From Aquatica leii (lineage: Eukaryota; Arthropoda; Insecta; Coleoptera; Lampyridae), in the NCBI GenBank assembly GCA_035610365.1, contig CM069432.1, positions 263,931,177 through 263,995,176 of the forward strand: a stretch of 64,000 nucleotides of DNA, given 5' to 3'. The notes beneath the pieces are model-generated. The model saw only the letters and a program-made list of their open reading frames with translations. It made no database searches and was not told where the DNA came from. The translations under genes were made by a program, and so were the position numbers. Below, one piece after another: positions 1-11,639 of this stretch (position 1 is the stretch's first letter; every line of letters begins with the position of its first letter).

Positions 1-287
1 TTTAATAGCAGAAATAAATTCTAGATTTTCATTTATTTGAAAAGGATACCAAAAAATTGACCCTGCAGCTACAAGTTAGAGACAGGAATATAATAACTAT
101 ATTAGTTTAATTGTGGATACACCCGATCAAAACTCATTTTATAAAATCTGGTAGCAATAAATAGTAGTTGATAAATATCTGATCCTATTAGACGTCTCCA
201 GTCAGCTTGGCTTTAGTGGTCGGAGAGCAACATGGTTGAAAACTGGTGGATTCGCTTTGAAAACGATGTTTAATTATGTAATACAAT
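1..287. other. Unassigned AT-rich flank
   Basis: No reading frame or repeat that I recognise. It ends where similarity to the LINE copy at 24.7-28.1 kb begins. Confidence 0.4.
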
Positions 288-1320
288 TATTATTGGTGGC
301 TAAGGAGGAAAAGGAAATGAAAGAGATGATGAAAACGCTAGAAAAATATATGAAAAAAAAAAGAATTGGAAGTAAACACGGAGAAAACAAAGATAATGAT
401 ATTTAGAAAAGGAGGGGGGAAAAGAAAAAGAGAGGAGTGGAGATGGAGTGATGAGAAAGTGCAACAAGTGAAGGAATTTACATACCTGGGCTACACGATA
501 AAACAGGATAATAAAGAGGGAGAACACATAAAGGAAAGGGTGAAGAAAGGAAACAGGTTAATAGGACAAGTATGGGGTGTGGGGGAAAGATTATTTAAGA
601 TGGATATAAAAAAAGAAAATTGCTGTTCGAAAAATTAATAAAGGGGGTGGTAATGTATGGAGCGGAAATATGGGACTGGAAGGAGTGGAGGGAGGTAGAG
701 GGGCTACAGGAAAAATACTATAGATGGGTGTTAGGATTGGACGGGGATACACCGGGGTATATTGTGAGAGAGGAGGTTCAGATAGAAAAAATAAGGATTG
801 AGACAGGAAAAAGAGCAATAAAATACGAGGAAGAAATGAGGGAAAGAACAGATTGCAAAATTCTGCAAGAATGTTGGAAAGAGATAAAGGGAGGGAAAGT
901 GAAGTACGGGCAAGAGGGCACAAAAGAAACGGGTACGCGAGTGAAGAAGTGGAGAGGTTAAGAGAAGAGGGGGTAGGGACAAGAGAAGAAATAATAAGGA
1001 GAGATAGAGACATCGAAAAACAAGAAAGATGGACAAAGATAAAAGAGAGCAGATATAATAGGAATTATAAAGATATCAAGGGTGAAGGGGTGCCGGAATA
1101 TTTAAAAGACAGTGAGATTAAAAGCAACAAAAGGAAAAAAATGGTGGCAAGGTTCAGATGTGGCAACGAGGAGTTAGGGAACAAATATTGGAAGGAAGAA
1201 CCAGAAAAGTTGTGCAGGCTATGTGGTGAAGAAACGGAAGATCTGAACCACATGAGAAAGAGATGCAGGGAACTAAGAGAAGAGGTGAAAACAGTGGATA
1301 TCTTAGATGAAAACAGAAAA
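288..1320 (+). pseudogene. LINE copy 1: 3' part of reverse transcriptase ORF, 5'-truncated
   Basis: This is the C-terminal part of a non-LTR retrotransposon ORF2. It begins just after the catalytic YADD box that the related copy 2 keeps, at the equivalent of its segment reading IVLVAKEEKEMKEMM. It then runs through the thumb region (KEFTYLGYTIKQD, WKEWREVE) to a terminal cysteine motif, CRLCGEETEDLNHMRKRC, seen in many insect LINEs. The frame changes near 620 and again near 900, so it is a pseudogene. The first shift lies in a run of 7 A; copy 2 has 9 A there and 8 would keep the frame open. The sense strand is strongly purine-rich. Gypsy-1 interrupts the ORF at 1320, and the last codons and 3' UTR resume at 7407. 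Family membership is clear from copy 2; the LINE clade is not resolved. Confidence 0.85.
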
Positions 1321-2088
1321 CGAAGACTGGGGGTAAAATTGCCCGATAAAACCATAAAGGTAAATCCGTTACGTAGACATGCGTAGATGTAGAGAAATAA
1401 TAAAAATGCGATTCGCAATGCTGCTTAATTAAATAAAAAATAAAACCTGTACAGGTAATAAACATGAGTTGGGGGCAGCAACGTCTTCCATTCCAGCCAC
1501 TTTATATTTCACCAGGCGCCGGGTCCGGGCGCGACGACCACCGAGCGTACGCAGGGTACCTACTGCAGAGGCTCACTAAGAGGATCGCCGGAAATATGGA
1601 TTTGAAGAATAGACCTTCTTGTTGTGAAATAAATCAATGGCTCTTGTAATAACGTTTATTCACAGAATTTTTCTGGAGATTATAGCGATTGTATCGATCT
1701 AGATAATAACAACACAATTAGTTTAAGGTAGATAACTGGTAGACTTGAGAGATGACCGAAGAATAATAAAATACTAGAGAAATATAGCATTCTCGCGATT
1801 GCCGTCACTGTCAAGTCTACCAAAACGCCTAAAATTAATAATTATTGAAAAATCAATTAAATATAAATTAATAATTAATCAGCGTAACTTAACATTACAA
1901 AGATAAAATAAATTAAAAGATTAAATCCTTACTTGCAATGCTGCGTCTTATAACAATAACTTAAAACTAGTCTCACAAAATACAATAATGCATAAACTAA
2001 CAAGTTTTACAACATTTGCGTTGCGCTTTGATAACAATTATTCACAAGTACAAATACAAATTTAATATGTACAGGGTAAACCGTAACA
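1321..2088 (-). repeat. Gypsy-1 3' LTR
   Basis: Direct repeat of 6639-7406. On the plus strand it starts CGAAGACTGGGGGTAAAATT and ends GGGTAAACCGTAACA. Right of it the sequence turns into the element's interior. It contains a GC-rich block at about 1515-1575 that stands out from the AT-rich background. Confidence 0.92.
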
Positions 2089-2201
2089 GTCTCCCCGACG
2101 GAAAGAGAGCGAAGCGTAAGGGAATAAAGATCGACTGTAGACAATGAGTAAAAGGAAAAATAAATAAACAACAATTAGTGATGATGTGTGACTTAAACGT
2201 T

Positions 2202-5200
2202 TTATGAAGATGCGTTAGGTGTTTTATAGGCCTTTAGGAACTGGATGTGTGATTTACTTATTTCAGCAGACTCGGGATCTTCCAGGAGCACAGATACGGG
2301 CGAAGTAAATGCTTTAATAATTTTGGGAGTAGACCACTGAGGTATAAATTTAGAGTCTGAAACGGTAGGAATTTGAGTGGGAAATATTCTCACAAGCACT
2401 TGTTGGCCAACGAAAAATTTATTTACAGGAATCTTTCCTCTATTATAATACTTTTTTGCCCGTTCATGAGCTAGCTGAAGACAAGACTGAATTTGTTCGC
2501 TAGTTAAGGGAGCAGGCAACGATAGGAAAGATTCGAGATTCCATAAATTATCTAGGGGAGTGTTGATTTCTCTGTGAAGGAAAACCGAAGCCGGAGATGA
2601 ACCTATAGCTTCATGGAACGAAGAATTATAATTAAGATTGAAGAAAGGAAGGACTTGGTCCCATGCTTTATGCGTTAAAGAATATTGTTTAATCAAAAGA
2701 GTTAAATTGTACTTTAAGTTTCGGTTACAACGCTCACTAAGATTTGAACTTGGGTGGGAAGGGGATGTGAAAGCCTGTCGAATGCCCCAATGGGTACATA
2801 ACTGAGCAATTGTGTTGCTCTTAAAACATTTGGCATTGTCAGAGATAAGAACCTTAGGTGGACCATAAGTCGAGAATAAGTCAGTAAGCGCTTTGGCCGT
2901 AACCTCTGCGGTAGCTCTACGAGTAGGAAAAGTCTTAAGCCACTTAGAGAATCCGTCAACACAAACAAAAATAAATCGAAATCCGTGATGAGAAGTAATG
3001 ATGGGCCCTACATAATCAATATAAATCTTTTCCCAAATAGTTTGAGGAGGTGAGCTAGCTAAATATGTATTAACTTTAGTATTAGCGGGTTTACATTGCT
3101 GGCAGAGTTCACAAGAAGAAACATAATTTCTAACGTCTTTATAAAGAGTTTGCCACCAGAATCGCTTAGCTATAGCGCGATACGTTTTGGTGATGGAGTT
3201 GTGACTTCCAATGCATGAATCATGGAAATAAAATGTTATCATTGCTTTTAATTTCTCAGGTATAACGACTCGTTTTAATTTCCTTCGTCCCGCTAGATAA
3301 ATCAACAACCCGCCTTGAACAGCAAAGTTTTTAACATTTTCCCCGTTTTTAATTCGGTTCAAAATGAATTCGCAATATTCATCGTTGTGTTGTTGCTTCT
3401 CAATATTGATAAAGGACTCTGGGATATCTAAAAGCGAGTTGAGCTGAGAAGTGTGAGTATAATCATTTGGAAAACCGTTGGTTTTCATCCAGCGAGGACT
3501 GTCGGGTATTTCAAAAAGACGCGATAATCCGTCCGCGACTGAATTTTCCTTGCCCGGAATGTGCCTAATCACAAAATTAAATTTTGATAATTTTAACAAC
3601 CATCTTCCGAATTTGGATAATTGCGATGGGTTGTTATAAAGCCATCTAATTGCATCACAATCTACTTCTAAAATAAATTCTGAATCAGTAAGGTAATCTT
3701 TAAACCGATCTAATGCAAATATTACTGCTAACGATTCTCTTTCGTAAGTGGAATATTTTTGCTCAGTATTAGAAAGTTTCCTAGACGCGAAAGAAATAGG
3801 ATGAATACCATCATCAAAGTTTTGCATTAGGACACCTGAAATACCAATAAGACTGGCATCTGTTCTGACGATAAACTGATTATGAAAATTCGGCATGCGT
3901 AACGCTGGAGCATTCGTTACTGCATCTTTTAATTTAGTAATGGCATTTTTATGACAATCAGTGATACAAAACTTAACATGTTTTGTCTTTAACTCATTCA
4001 ATGGAGCAACAATTTCTGAAAATTTATTTATAAATCGGGAGCAAAAGGAAACTACTCCTATAAATTGCTGAAGTTGTTTAAGGTTCTTAGGGACGGGTAA
4101 GTTTCTAATAGCCGACACTCTTTCAGGGTCTAAAGCTACACCATGAGCAGACACGATATGTCCGAGAATTTTAAGAGAACCCATCGCAAATTTGGTTTTG
4201 TCGGGGTTAATTGTTAATCCGCATTTCCGAAATCGATTGAGAACGATTTTAAGATGTTCGATATGTTCTGAAGGTGTTTTGGAAAATATTATAAAATCGT
4301 CAAAATAATTTATAAAAAATCGAAATCGAATATCTGCAAACTCTGAGGCAATAAGACGGTTCAGTCCTGTTGGGCTAATTTTTAAACCAAAGGGTAAGAA
4401 GTTATATTCATAGTGACCTCTATAAGTAACGAAAGCGGTATATTTTTTGAATTTTCTGACAAGGGAACTTGGTGAAAGGCGGAATTCATGTCAAACAAGG
4501 TGAAAATTTTTGCATCTTGTAGAAACGTAAAAATCGTTTGCTGATTAGCAGGAGGAAATGGATCATAAGTTATGATCTTATTAACAGCACGATAATCGAC
4601 AACTAGCCGGTTAGAATTATCACGCTTTTTAATTAAAAACACGGGACTGGCAAATTCTGAATGACTAGGGCGTATAATTCCGTCCTCAAGTAGTTTATCT
4701 ACATGAAGATCAAGTTCTTGTTGCTTTATAGGATTTAAGTAAAATGGGGTTTTATAAACGGGTTTACTTGAAGTCACTTTTATAGAATATTCAAATCCTA
4801 ACGCCGCCCCGATTCTTTTAGTTAAAACGTCAGGATAGCTAGCAATAGTTTGATTAAGTTTTTGCAATTCATGCGGTTGTAAAGAGTACTTCGTTTCACA
4901 AATCGCGCTTAAAATATTACTTCTATTTATTTTCGGAGTGATAAACGGAACGGAAATTTCAGAATTAAACTTCCATGTAAGAGTAGCATCTGAAATATTT
5001 AAAATAGCTTTCATTCGCGCTAAGGTTTTAGATCCTAGTATTAAATCAAGATTCATCTTGGGCAATATTAAGAAGATTACAGGCCATGTAAAATGAGCAA
5101 TTTTTACGAATAATTTCATTGATTTGTCGATTTTAATAAACGAAGCATCAGGAAGTAAAACGATTTCTGAGATGGATTTTGTTTTAGCGAGATTTAGCGA

Positions 5201-5353
5201 AGTTATTTTATAGGCTATTTTAGGAGATATAAAATTGAAGGTAGAACCTGAATCCAACAATGCAGTTAATTTAAAATGAAAAATATCTACGTATATAAAG
5301 GGCATTCGCGTTGGAACGACATTACTGTCAAAGCGGCCTTTAGAACTTGCCAA
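2202..5353 (-). pseudogene. Gypsy-1 pol region: protease, RT, RNase H, integrase
   Basis: Parts in order on the minus strand: a retropepsin-like protease with LTALLDSGSTFNFIS; reverse transcriptase with PVFLIKKRDNSNRLVVDYRA, LFDMNSAFHQVPL and an FDD catalytic box near 4300; RNase H with VRTDASLIGISGV and YSTYERESLAV; and an integrase with an H-H-C-C zinc site ending CELCQQC and a catalytic core holding IDYVG, LISDNAKCF and a later Glu in SNLSERCNR. RNase H before integrase is the Ty3/Gypsy order and excludes Copia. The C-terminal tail reaches nearly to the 3' LTR. No envelope gene is seen. Confidence 0.93.
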
Positions 5354-5356
5354 TAG

Positions 5357-6420
5357 TCATTGGGGATAAGATGCTTCTCGCGCTTGGCGCTTTCGGCAAT
5401 CTTGAATTAGGTGACCATAATTATGGCAATAGCGACATTGTGGACGTGGATGACGCGGACTCGGGGCGCTGTGCCCAGGCAGAACTGGAGGTTGCCGACT
5501 CGTCGACGGGGTTTCGAGAGTGGACGAAGAAAACTCCTGAGATCTGCGAAGAATACCTTGGATTCTTGTAATAACAGAATCTAATGCATCGTACGTAAGA
5601 GGTTGGGTAAAAAATTTGATTAAATCATAAGTGTCTGCATTAGAACGTGCCCAAACTATAGAACAAACATGTTCCTCGGTGTAATCTAAATTTAACGCCT
5701 GAATCATGGCCTTAATTTCACAAACAAATTCATCGAACCCTTCAGCTAGACCTTGCGACCGATTCACAAATTTATCTGTTAAAAGGATTATGTCTGACCT
5801 GGAAAGATATTTATTAATAAGCATAGGTTTGATCTGACACCAACTATTTTGCGTTGAAGATGACCACCAGGTGGCAATGGAAGAATCTACTTTCGTAATT
5901 AAAGCGGTGAAAAAACTATTTAGGTCGATATCTGCAATCATTATGTTTTTTCCACGGCTACCAAAAATTTTAATATGGATTCTGGATTGGTATGTGAACA
6001 AGTAGGTATCTTTGATAAAATTTCATTTGTATTAACTGAAAATTTTATAGAAGTAGGAGCTACTCTTTTAGCAAGGTCGACTACGTCTTTGTTCAATTGT
6101 AAAATAGCAGAATGACTTTCTTGTGAAATGCGTAAATCGTTAACAATAGCAGTAAGTGATTCAACAGTAGAATAACGCTTTGATTTAACAGCTGAAGTTC
6201 TTCGCGTTTTACTCTTTACCGTTGGAAAGCTAAGTGATTTATTAACGATAATATTTGGAGAAAAAGGTCTCACGGGTGGTTGAAATTCGGATTCAAATTC
6301 GTGAGAGGTTTTGGAAACAGTAGGAACTTCCGGATTACTCGGATCGGCCATTCTAAGCGATATTGTACGATTTCTTAATCTACGGTACATAGAAATTAAA
6401 TAATAACGTTTAAGGTACAA
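5357..6420 (-). pseudogene. Gypsy-1 gag region (capsid and zinc knuckle)
   Basis: The first coding region downstream of the 5' LTR. Its start holds a Ser/Thr-rich leader. The middle resembles a Ty3/Gypsy capsid, with motifs such as WWSSSTQNSWCQIK and KYLSRSDIILLTDKF. The end has a CCHC knuckle, CRYCHNYGHLIQDC, followed by basic residues. Such a protein would assemble particles in the cytoplasm and bind the element's RNA. The order capsid-knuckle-protease with the next region is that of Gypsy. Treated as part of a broken element. Confidence 0.85.
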
Positions 6421-6616
6421 ATAAATGTAGTGTTAAATGATATGAATAAAATGGTATTGATGTTTGTGAACTACGATAACATTAAGAATTTAACCTTCTG
6501 ATAAATACTTATAGGAAAATACATGCAACGTACAAGCGATTACGATTTTACATAAATTAATTTATCAATTATTATCAATCCACTACATGTCTAAAAACAA
6601 CTATTAATTAAATAAC

Positions 6617-6634
6617 CACGCTCTGCTACCATTT
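6617..6634 (-). promoter_or_regulatory. Gypsy-1 primer-binding-site candidate
   Basis: Just inside the 5' LTR the minus strand reads TGGTAGCAGAGCGTGG, starting with the TGG that tRNA-primed LTR elements usually show a few bases after the LTR. The position fits; the priming tRNA was not identified. Confidence 0.5.
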
Positions 6635-6638
6635 GTAA

Positions 6639-7406
6639 CGAAGACTGGGGGTAAAATTGCCCGATAAAACCATAAAGGTAAATCCGTTACGTAGACATGC
6701 GTAGATGTAGAGAAATAATAAAAATGCGATTCGCAATGCTGCTTAATTAAATAAAAAATAAAACCTGTACAGGTAATAAACATGAGTTGGGGGCAGCAAC
6801 GTCTTCCATTCCAGCCACTTTATATTTCACCAGGCGCCGGGTCCGGGCGCGACGACCACCGAGCGTACGCAGGGTACCTACTGCAGAGGCTCACTAAGAG
6901 GATCGCCGGAAATATGGATTTGAAGAATAGACCTTCTTGTTGTGAAATAAATCAATGGCTCTTGTAATAACGTTTATTCACAGAATTTTTCTGGAGATTA
7001 TAGCGATTGTATCGATCTAGATAATAACAACACAATTAGTTTAAGGTAGATAACTGGTAGACTTGAGAGATGACCGAAGAATAATAAAATACTAGAGAAA
7101 TATAGCATTCTCGCGATTGCCGTCACTGTCAAGTCTACCAAAACGCCTAAAATTAATAATTATTGAAAAATCAATTAAATATAAATTAATAATTAATCAG
7201 CGTAACTTAACATTACAAAGATAAAATAAATTAAAAGATTAAATCCTTACTTGCAATGCTGCGTCTTATAACAATAACTTAAAACTAGTCTCACAAAATA
7301 CAATAATGCATAAACTAACAAGTTTTACAACATTTGCGTTGCGCTTTGATAACAATTATTCACAAGTACAAATACAAATTTAATATGTACAGGGTAAACC
7401 GTAACA
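6639..7406 (-). repeat. Gypsy-1 5' LTR
   Basis: Same sequence as 1321-2088. Read on the minus strand it begins TGTTACGGTTTACCC, is followed by the putative primer-binding site, and lies upstream of gag. The right junction at 7406/7407 returns directly to LINE copy 1. Confidence 0.92.
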
Positions 7407-7551
7407 AGGAGCGAAATGGATGGAGGAAGTATGGAGCAGGAAGAAAAAGTTAAGAGGGGAGAAGGGATAAGAAAATGTAATATATATGTATAGACAACAC
7501 GACCAAATTTGTAAGCCAAATGGCAATGAATAAAGTTAAACTTACTACAAG
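7407..7551 (+). mobile_element. LINE copy 1, 3' end after the Gypsy-1 insertion
   Basis: Continues the LINE interrupted at 1320. It encodes the same tail as copy 2 (GAEWMEEVWSRRKKLRGE) with small changes, then the 3' UTR with TATAGACAACACGACCA and a terminal AATAAAGTTAAACTTA shared with copy 2. No long poly(A) tail is visible. Confidence 0.85.
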
Positions 7552-8384
7552 AAACCGAATTTCCACAGCGTTATTATACGTGAACACTTGAAACTTAAAT
7601 TTGTCAAATGGATAAATTTGTTATTCTACAACGAAACCAAGATTAATTTCTTTCTCAAATTCATTGCACACCACTGCCAGAAACACCACTAGCGTAGATC
7701 CAAAATGCTTTGAGGAACTGTTATATTTTAATGTCAAATATACTTAACAACTTCTTCTTCTCCAGCAAAGTTCAACCTATTTAACACTTCTGAATTTTTA
7801 CCGTATACCCAAAATCATGACATAATAATTACCAAAAGGATGCCAGAATAACTGAATAAATGAAACAAAAATGCAATAAGAAATATAACGCAAATAAATT
7901 GTGCGAAAAAAACGTAGATCACCAAACGTTCTCAGATGAATTGGCAAAAGATAACTATAACACTTGTTACTCAAAAAAAACTTTTATATTATTACAAACA
8001 ATAAAGAAACTACAAATTTTGTATATGAACAATATACTGTCTAAATTAATTTGCCAAAAGAAATAAATCAAACAAGAACCAAACATTCAAAAAATTTCTA
8101 AACATACTGTAAATATAATATCAACAGACCGAAATGTACCAATAAACTAACACAACGTTGTTTTAGATTGAACTAAAGACGACACAATAAAGTTAAAAAT
8201 GCGTATACTCAATGCAAAGCTTCTTTGGCTAGATCTAGGCGATCAGGTTGAACAAGTTGAAATAAAAATAATACAAAATGACAATTGACAAGGCTACAAC
8301 GCAATATGCTATTGCTTCTTTGTGAAATTCATTAAATGCTAAGAAAGTTTTTTCTTTGATCAGGTTTCAATTACTAAATCAGCA
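7552..8384. other. AT-rich stretch, nothing recognised
   Basis: Only short frames of low complexity, such as an A-rich 68-codon frame at 7860-8066. No motif, repeat or RNA gene seen. Confidence 0.4.
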
Positions 8385-9038
8385 TTCGACTAGGCAGTAC
8401 ATCGTATAACAAAGTGACCTTGTCGGCCTAACTTTTGCATTCAAGATAGAAACGAATTCACTTTGTAAAGTAAAACACAACGATACGTATCGCGAAGATC
8501 AAAGCGCACCGTATAAAGATATGTGACACAACAAAACGATGACCAACAAAATACTATGAATTATCCTCATAACATGCGACTAGCTAGTGGCATGTTATCA
8601 GCATTTTCTAAAACTTTAATAAAATCTAACAAATATGTACATACGGCGTTATCACAAGTAAACCCCTTTTTAATTCATACGATCACTAAAATTAAACAAA
8701 TGCGCAGTTTTCTTTAAATTAAGTTTGTAAATTGGGTCAACTTCATAGATAAAGAACACGGGTGGAGGTATGGAGACCCACCCATATACAGACTTTCATT
8801 CGAATCGTTACAATATTTCATTTCATATCCACATGGATGTGCATGAAATACTTAATGAAAGCCTTGTTGGGCGTACACCACGCTAGATGATATCTGTGTT
8901 CTTCAAACTTTACCGAAAGAATAAAATCGTGTTTAAAATGTGACATTTTTGTCCCTACTCCAACAACGAAAAGTGGGCGTACCGAGAATACATTTTATAC
9001 AGGGGACAAACATTTTACTAAAGCATTTAAGCATAACA
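8385..9038 (-). repeat. R950 dispersed LTR-like repeat, copy E (diverged)
   Basis: Shares ordered blocks with the copies at 23.7 and 28.1 kb: CCTTGTCGGCC near 8420, GCGTTATCACAAGTAAA near 8650, AAATGCGCAG near 8700, GAAAGCCTTGTTGGGCG near 8860, AAAAGTGGGCGTACCGAG near 8970, and the terminal GCATAACA. If the unit is an LTR, its transcription sense is the minus strand. This is one of the more diverged copies. Confidence 0.65.
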
Positions 9039-11199
9039 ACTTCTTATCTCAAACTTTTTCAAAGTCTTTGGGAACTGCAGTAACTGTAAACTTGGAATCA
9101 CCATCAGAAATTTTGGTGTACTATTTGAGTTATCAACTGTTTCTCGGAATTGAAAACCAATTAAATTTTTACGTTTCGCGTGACTTACATTGGGTGACTT
9201 GAAGCCATTTATAGCAGTCTTAATTATTATGGGATTTTACAAAATACAAAACTCAACTTACGGTAGTATTAGTCAACAGATTCAAATTTTGTTGTATCCT
9301 GAATTTTTACATTAAGAGTTCTACAAACTCTGAGATTTTTCTATATAAGTAACGACAAAAATATGCCGACCAATAGAAATGATCCTGCATTCGATAAATT
9401 TCTAAAATTCGCCTTACGGTACGCTATCTAAAAGTAAACCTTTTAAAGGCATTTCGGCCAAGCCGAAATTTATTAGTAGATGAGAGTACAGTGGGTTTTG
9501 AAGCGTTCTAAAATCACACATGCCCTTAAAACCAACTAGAAAGGAGTTCAAAGTTTTGGGGGTGGCTTTCGTTTCAACAACATACGTTTGTAATTTTGAT
9601 GTACATATATTGAGGAAAATCAAGCAAAACTTAACAAACGCCCATGACCGAAAAAGAGAAATTAACTTGAATTTCTAGGATAGAAATGGCACAGTACGAA
9701 TTATATTTAGTATTACTAACAAAATATTTTAAAACAATAATTGATTTAATCAAAATATCGCAACTATGTATTTTGTAGGTTACAAATATGTGATTTGACC
9801 CAATGAAAAACCATGGCTATTAAATTAATTATTTAAAATTATTGTACTGCGGTTCTATTCTGTGTACTTTTTAAGTCTAAAGCTAGGATTGAAATGTAGA
9901 TAATTATACTACTTATTGTATTACGGATTAAACTTAAAAAGTAATTTCATATTTAAAATGTACTTATGATTATAAAAAATTATAACACATAATATTACAA
10001 TTTTTTTACTTAAAAACAGTTTATGTTTGATTAACAGTTAATTTAATTCAAGGTGAATTAAACTGATACGTAAACTGACAGAACGTTGTTTAACTTTCTT
10101 TAACTGCAAAAAATTTGTGAAATGAGTATACTATATTATTTTAATTTTGTATTGGGTCAACTATAAGTTATAAGACACCTCTCGTAGTTACGACTATAGA
10201 TAGTAAATATTACAACCGCGAATTTCAAAAAAATGTATGCTAGATATTAAAGCAAACTTGAGAGAAATTTAGATACTAAACAAACAATTAAAATAAGATG
10301 AGAAAAATAATATTTATACATAATTTTAAACAAACATGTGAAAATAAATTTAATAAAATTGTTTATCTAAAGACTAAAATTTTGCAAAAATTTTATAAAG
10401 AACTTAAAAAAAAGTTAAGCACATGAAGTAGGTATATACATTTATTTTTCAACATTTCTACCCACTCTAAACATAAACATTTGTTAGTACTTATAAAAAA
10501 ATATACTTATTTTGCAAATATAATATCAAAAAAAGCTTAAAACAAAATTCGCCGAAATGAAAACGTAAATAAAGTTTTAACTAAAGATTGTAACTCTAAA
10601 TATAACTTGGATGGCATTATCAGTTGTAATAGATATAATACGACCTACACAAACAACATTTCACCTTATTCAATTGACACAGAAGAAAATAAGAACAATT
10701 TGATTATAAATATAATAGGAACAATTTGGCCATTCCTGGAATAAGTCCAATTAACGAATACACTTTTTTCAGTTATTGGTTTTATTAATTTTATTGAGAA
10801 CGTTATATAGTTAGCTAAAATATATGCTAATAGCAGTGCAGTAGTAATTCTTATTTATATTTGAATATTTAAACTATATTCTTAAATAACAAAGTTTTAT
10901 AGTATGAGGGATTTCAGGGCGCACTTTAATAATCGTTTCCAATTTTGTTGTTAGCCACTTTTTCATAATAAGATAACATAGTTATCCAGCATTTGACGTA
11001 ACAAAAATATAGTCTTTGTACCATAATGAATAATATACTACTAATAACTGTAAATAGCTGTAAAAGCAATTTAATAATAGTAACATAATAATAAGATGGC
11101 TCTGCCATCAAATTTTGTTGATGGTTATTCCAATCGTATATGAATATAAAGCTATAAGATTTGTCGATGCAATTGTGGAAATACATTCGAATGCGTCTC
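9039..11199. other. AT-rich intergenic stretch
   Basis: Rich in A/T runs. The frames at 9414-9623 and 10926-11186 (both minus strand) have no recognisable motif and look like chance. No repeat shared with the rest of the window was seen. Confidence 0.4.
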
Positions 11200-11242
11200 T
11201 TACTGCTGATGAGCCCTAATACGGCGAAATAGCCGCCAGTAG
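11200..11242 (+). ncRNA. Hammerhead-ribozyme-like core (probably inactive or chance)
   Basis: Contains CTGATGAG (11206-11213), a possible three-pair stem II (GCC with GGC), then CGAAA (11225-11229), in the right order and spacing for a hammerhead core. The flanking TTACTG and CAGTAG could pair as stem I. Against it: no stem III can be drawn between CGAAA and CAGTAG, and the base at the position of the conserved U before the cleavage site would be G. A relic or a coincidence. Confidence 0.25.
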
Positions 11243-11639
11243 TGGCAACTTAAACGTTGTCTGCTTTTGTAGCTATTTATAGTTATCTTTAATACATAGT
11301 AATTTACTATAACGACTAATATTTTTTGCAATTAGTTATACATTATATTTTTTTATCGCAAAAAGGAAATCATTTCAGATTTTACAAAAAAAGGGGGCGT
11401 GAAAAACAGAAATGCGCATTATTGCAGTTTTTTATTACAAAATCAATATCAATCAAATTAAATTGTTAGAAAAAACAGTTACCCGTTTTTGTAGACTTAA
11501 TAAATCGAATATAATCAAATTACTTAGTTTAAAAAAATATGAATAATGATAATAATGATAAAAAAAAGAATTTAAAAAAAGCAATAGTAAGTCTAAGCGT
11601 AGACAAATTAAATATATAAAAAAATCTGTCCTTCATCAT

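Larger units (their letters stand above)
1321..7406 (-). mobile_element. Gypsy-1, LTR retrotransposon inserted in LINE copy 1
   Basis: A Ty3/Gypsy-family element of about 6.1 kb on the minus strand, bounded by direct repeats of ~770 bp and holding gag- and pol-like regions in the usual order. The two LTRs keep a constant 5318 bp offset, and in every stretch I compared they match exactly, so the insertion is young. The coding part is spread over about four open stretches, so it looks broken in about two or three places. One change of frame could be the programmed frameshift many Gypsy elements use. The element sits inside the LINE ORF: LINE sequence stops at 1320 and resumes at 7407. The junction is A-rich, so the length of the target duplication cannot be read reliably. 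Confidence 0.93.

Noticed and set aside
591-1465. Minus-strand frames opposite LINE copy 1
   Set aside because: Shadows caused by the purine skew of the LINE coding strand.
5347-5571. Plus-strand 74-codon frame inside Gypsy-1
   Set aside because: Antisense to the gag zinc-knuckle region.
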